The notes beneath the pieces are model-generated. The model did no database searches and was not told where the DNA came from. It saw nothing but the letters and a program-made list of their open reading frames with translations. The position numbers and the translations under genes were made by a program. From an uncultured Spirochaetaceae bacterium (GTDB lineage: Bacteria > Spirochaetota > Spirochaetia > Sphaerochaetales > Sphaerochaetaceae): 8,087 nt of DNA. Every line of letters begins with the position of its first letter. Position 1 is the stretch's first letter. Shown piece after piece: positions 5,348 through 8,087 of the stretch. The DNA is taken from NCBI GenBank assembly GCA_944389985.1, contig CALXON010000032.1:1-8087 (forward strand), read 5' to 3'.

Positions 5348-7565
5348 GACGTGGCTTCCTGTTCCTGTTGAGGTTCACCTTCACCTTGTTCCTTATGAGG
5401 TAGCACTTGTGGATATTTCCGGAGTTCTTGAAGTCATCTCCGATTGTCTCCTCAGTGATGTCCTCGACAAGGTAGTTCTCCTTTATCTCATCATCAAGGC
5501 GGAAGCGGCGGAAGTTCGTCGAGAAGATCAGAACGCCACCAGGAGCAAGATGCATAGCAGCCGCCTTGATCAGTCTGTACTGATCACGCTGGACATCAAA
5601 AGATGTTGAGCGTCCCTTTCCGTTTGAGAATGTCGGAGGATCACAGAAGATGAGATCATATCTGTCATATGTCGCCCAGAGCCAGTCGATCACATCATCT
5701 TTGTAGAAGAAGTTCTCGATATCCGTAGGGTATTCGTTGATCTTCAGATTCTCAATCGCCCAGTCAAGATATGTCGCTGATGCGTCAACAGAGACTGTAG
5801 ATACAGCCCCGCCCTTGATCGCATTGAGAGTCGCACTTCCTGTATAGCAGAAGAGATTGAGGAATCTCTTGCCTTCCGCCATCTTCTGAATCATCATCCT
5901 CACAGGTCTGTGATCGAGGAAGAGTCCTGTATCAAGATAGTCCTGGAAATTCACAAGAAGTCTCAGTCCGTTCTCTCTTACGATATTGAACCTGTTCTTG
6001 GTCGCCAGTCTGTTGTACTGGTTCTTTCCTTTCTGGCTCTTCCTTTCCTTGATGAAGATGTTCTCGATATCGATACCTGTCGCTCTTTCTGTGGCATAGA
6101 CAAGCTCGTTGAGATGCTGCTCCGCGATCTCAGGATCGACGCTGTCAGGGGCTGCATACTCAGAGAGGTTGATCCACTTGTTCTCATAGAGATCTATGGC
6201 TGCCGCATACTCCGGAATGTCCGCATCATATATACGGTAGCAGGTCACACCCTCTGCTTCCATTTTCGGCCTGAGGGTCTCGAGGTTTTTAAGTATCTTC
6301 TGATATATGATCTCCGCACCGGCAGAGAGAGGAGCCTCAAGACGCTGTCTCTTCTTCTCCTTCGCCCTCTCGATGAGCGCGTTTCTCTCCTCATCGGTAT
6401 AGATGGAGTAGTGAGCTGCCTGACAGAGTATTCCTCCATTGTAGAGGCTGTTCGTTCTCTCTGGCTTCATATCGATGTTCGATAGCTCATCGCTTGCGCC
6501 TGTGAGTATTGTGGCCTTCCAGCCTTTGAAGACACTCTGGAGAGTCATCCCTATATCAGAATAGAGACGGTCGAGATCATCAACCTTCATCCTCTCTCCG
6601 TATGGAGGATCCGTGACAATGTAGCCGGACGGGGCAGGGCAGTCAGCCTCCGTGAACTTCGTGAAGTCCTTCACTGAGAAATCAATAAGACCGTCAACCC
6701 CTGCATTCCTTGCAGCTTCCTCCGCGATCCTGACAGCACGCTTTGAGATATCAGAGGCGAATATCCTTATATCTTTCTCATCTATGGCCTTCTGCCTTCT
6801 TTCCTCAGCCTCTTTCTTCATCGCATCCCATGCCGCCTGATCAAAACCAGGAAGGCGTTCGAATGCATATGGTCTTTTTCTTATTAGGCCGGGAGCTGTG
6901 TCAGAGGCCATGAGGGCTGCCTCTATGGCTATCGTACCTGAACCACAGAACGGATCCATGAAGACACCCGGGTTGTCATCTTTCAGTGTCTTCTTCCACT
7001 CGCTTCTGAGGATGAGGGCAGCTGCAAGATGCTCCTTCAGAAGAGCATCGGTCTGATCAGGAAGTCTGTAGCCTCTCATATGGAGGGCCTCTCCGGAGAA
7101 GTCCGCATACCATCTCACGACATCTCCATGGACATGTACATGGAATGTGATGTCAGGATTCTCCGTATTCACGTCAGGTCTGACACCATCGAACTTCTCC
7201 TTCATCCTGTCGCAGATCGCATCCTTGACACGGAGGGCTGCATAGTGGCTGTTGTTGATCCAGCGGCAGTTCTGTGTTGTGCATGTCACCTTCAGTGTCT
7301 TCTCAGGATTCAGCCATTCCTCCCAGGGAAGAGCCAGTGTTGACTCATAGAGTTCATCATCGCTTCTTGTATCCTCATCGATGTAGAGTGCCATCAGAAG
7401 CCTTGATGCCACGCGGGCATTCAGACAGAAGCGCATTCCAGTCTCGAATGAGCCCTCGAACTCTACGCCCGATGCCGTCATCCTGACATCACCGGAACCT
7501 GCATTCCTTGCTTCCTCAGCTACCAGATCCCCCTGATTAGCCGCACATGCTGCGAAGAATATCAT
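5340..7565 (-). CDS. rlmL: Bifunctional 23S rRNA methyltransferase RlmKL (m7G2069 / m2G2445)
   Basis: This fusion enzyme methylates two guanines of 23S rRNA helix 74 (E. coli m2G2445 by the N-terminal RlmL half, m7G2069 by the C-terminal RlmK half) during 50S assembly. Domain order is an N-terminal ferredoxin-like/THUMP RNA-binding region (about 1-160), the RlmL Rossmann methyltransferase with SAM motif DPFCGSG (204-210) and catalytic DPPYG (319-323), a Lys/Arg-rich linker (about 395-430), and the RlmK half with FLDHRPVR (549-556), SAM motif FLNLFCYTGSA (568-578) and DPPTFSN (642-648). Both catalytic sites look intact. Its 741 residues are close to the 702 of E. coli. The start ATG overlaps the hslO stop as ATGA and follows AGGAGG by 4 nt. 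The C-terminus ends in a basic tail, VNLNRNRKPRRG. Two-gene versions are common in other bacteria; the fusion is typical of Gammaproteobacteria and occurs elsewhere, including some spirochaetes. Confidence 0.95.
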   Translation of the reverse strand: MIFFAACAANQGDLVAEEARNAGSGDVRMTASGVEFEGSFETGMRFCLNARVASRLLMALYIDEDTRSDDELYESTLALPWEEWLNPEKTLKVTCTTQNCRWINNSHYAALRVKDAICDRMKEKFDGVRPDVNTENPDITFHVHVHGDVVRWYADFSGEALHMRGYRLPDQTDALLKEHLAAALILRSEWKKTLKDDNPGVFMDPFCGSGTIAIEAALMASDTAPGLIRKRPYAFERLPGFDQAAWDAMKKEAEERRQKAIDEKDIRIFASDISKRAVRIAEEAARNAGVDGLIDFSVKDFTKFTEADCPAPSGYIVTDPPYGERMKVDDLDRLYSDIGMTLQSVFKGWKATILTGASDELSNIDMKPERTNSLYNGGILCQAAHYSIYTDEERNALIERAKEKKRQRLEAPLSAGAEIIYQKILKNLETLRPKMEAEGVTCYRIYDADIPEYAAAIDLYENKWINLSEYAAPDSVDPEIAEQHLNELVYATERATGIDIENIFIKERKSQKGKNQYNRLATKNRFNIVRENGLRLLVNFQDYLDTGLFLDHRPVRMMIQKMAEGKRFLNLFCYTGSATLNAIKGGAVSTVSVDASATYLDWAIENLKINEYPTDIENFFYKDDVIDWLWATYDRYDLIFCDPPTFSNGKGRSTSFDVQRDQYRLIKAAAMHLAPGGVLIFSTNFRRFRLDDEIKENYLVEDITEETIGDDFKNSGNIHKCYLIRNKVKVNLNRNRKPRRG
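5355..5360 (-). promoter_or_regulatory. Shine-Dalgarno site supporting the GTG start of ogt
   Basis: AGGAAG is 7 nt before GTG 5347 and lies inside the last codons of rlmKL. It favours the GTG over ATG 5329, which would be 25 nt away. Confidence 0.55.
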
Positions 7566-8087
7566 TTTTCCTCCTGGAACAGATCGTCAATCTCTGACTT
7601 GTCGAAGCTGTAATCGGTACCGCAGTTGAAACATTCAAGTACAAGAGGGAACTTACCGTTCCTGATCTCGTTCTTCTCATTCTCTGGAAGTCCCTTGAGA
7701 TAGTTCCTGAAGCTCTCCCTGGAACAGGGACAGGAGAACCCGACAGGGCAGTGTGCCTCATACTGCACATCAAAGTCCTTCAGCTCAGTCTCGACATAAT
7801 CCCTTACATTCATACCTCCGGCAAGAGCCTCGCCGAGGCCTTTAAGCTTTCCGGCTCTCTCCTGAAGAGAGGAGAGTGTCTCCTCACTGCACCCTGGAAG
7901 GGCCTGGATGAAGAGTCCTCCTGCTCCTGTCACTCTGCCTTTCCTGTCGAATTTTATCGAGAGGTAGAAGAGTGTGGGAGTCTGTTCGGACTGCCTGAAA
8001 TAAAGGGCGAGATCATTTGCCAGATTTCCGTATTCCATCATTATCTGGCCAGTAAACGGTGTCTTGCTTCCCTCAAGAAGCTTTGTT
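7562..8087 (-). CDS. hslO: Hsp33 redox-regulated chaperone (C-terminal part, truncated by window edge)
   Basis: Hsp33 is a cytosolic holdase: its four zinc-bound cysteines form disulfides under oxidative stress, which unfolds the switch domain and exposes a client-binding surface. The frame is open to the edge (first full codon 8086-8084), giving 174 residues of a protein usually near 290. The visible start, SKTPFTGQIMMEYGNLANDLALYF, is family-typical and comes from mid-domain, so the ATG at 8041 is internal. SEQTPT, in the codons right after, is also a family signature. The redox switch is intact: C-P-C (codons 7732-7724) and C-F-N-C (codons 7633-7622), matching the CxC/CxxC zinc site. An extra Cys lies 6 residues before the CxC. 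It is upstream of rlmKL with a 4-nt ATGA overlap, so it is co-transcribed with it. Identity is secure; the N-terminal domain is not visible. Confidence 0.95.
   Translation of the reverse strand, partial: TKLLEGSKTPFTGQIMMEYGNLANDLALYFRQSEQTPTLFYLSIKFDRKGRVTGAGGLFIQALPGCSEETLSSLQERAGKLKGLGEALAGGMNVRDYVETELKDFDVQYEAHCPVGFSCPCSRESFRNYLKGLPENEKNEIRNGKFPLVLECFNCGTDYSFDKSEIDDLFQEEK
7570..7575 (-). promoter_or_regulatory. Shine-Dalgarno site of rlmKL
   Basis: AGGAGG is 4 nt before ATG 7565, inside the last codons of hslO. The spacing is slightly short, and the ATGA stop/start overlap indicates coupled re-initiation. Confidence 0.6.

Noticed and set aside
5910..6485. 191-codon open frame on the + strand opposite rlmKL
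   Set aside because: It is antisense to the conserved methyltransferase, with a low-complexity Leu/Arg/Val composition and no family resemblance.
8039..8041. ATG 8041 as the true Hsp33 start
   Set aside because: Upstream in-frame codons to the window edge continue family-typical sequence (SKTPFTGQI), so the gene is cut by the edge and this Met is internal.

Overview
The window looks like ordinary chromosome from a bacterium of medium GC, with one small accessory module inserted. I suspect a spirochaete, perhaps near Sphaerochaetaceae. This rests on a fused RlmKL methyltransferase outside an obvious gammaproteobacterial context, heavy AGA/AGG (Arg) and ATA (Ile) codon use, and a permease of the type often fused to its binding protein. 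It is inference only; no rRNA or marker phylogeny is available here.

Layout. The left part (1-2031) reads on the + strand. It opens with the 3' end of an amino-acid ABC transporter permease, closed by a clear intrinsic terminator (663-700). Next comes a two-gene operon with its own promoter: a DUF3990 protein (putative ADP-ribosyltransferase-fold toxin, 741-1418) overlapping a helix-turn-helix protein (putative antitoxin/autorepressor, 1399-2031). A palindrome between the -35 and -10 boxes is a likely operator. The rest (2062-8087) reads on the - strand as two tightly packed operons, and a terminator at 2032-2056 separates the convergent halves.

The first - strand operon is trmJ-like (4711-3971), then glycerophosphodiester phosphodiesterase (3978-3178), then a DUF362 ferredoxin-like protein (3165-2062). 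Its promoter lies just before trmJ. The second is hslO/Hsp33 (from beyond 8087 to 7562), then rlmKL (7565-5340), then an O6-alkylguanine-DNA alkyltransferase homologue (5347-4901). Genes in these operons overlap by 4-8 nt or are 12 nt apart, and the internal starts have good Shine-Dalgarno sites, so translational coupling is likely. The second operon groups a redox-switched chaperone, 23S rRNA modification and alkylation repair: a ribosome/stress flavour, but not an obvious pathway.

The most interesting points are the toxin-first DUF3990/HTH module with its embedded operator, and a shared promoter geometry. In both the DUF3990 operon and the trmJ operon, a perfect TATAAT sits exactly 7 nt before the ATG with no Shine-Dalgarno site, which predicts leaderless or nearly leaderless mRNAs. 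I see no CRISPR array, tRNA, rRNA, transposase or phage gene.
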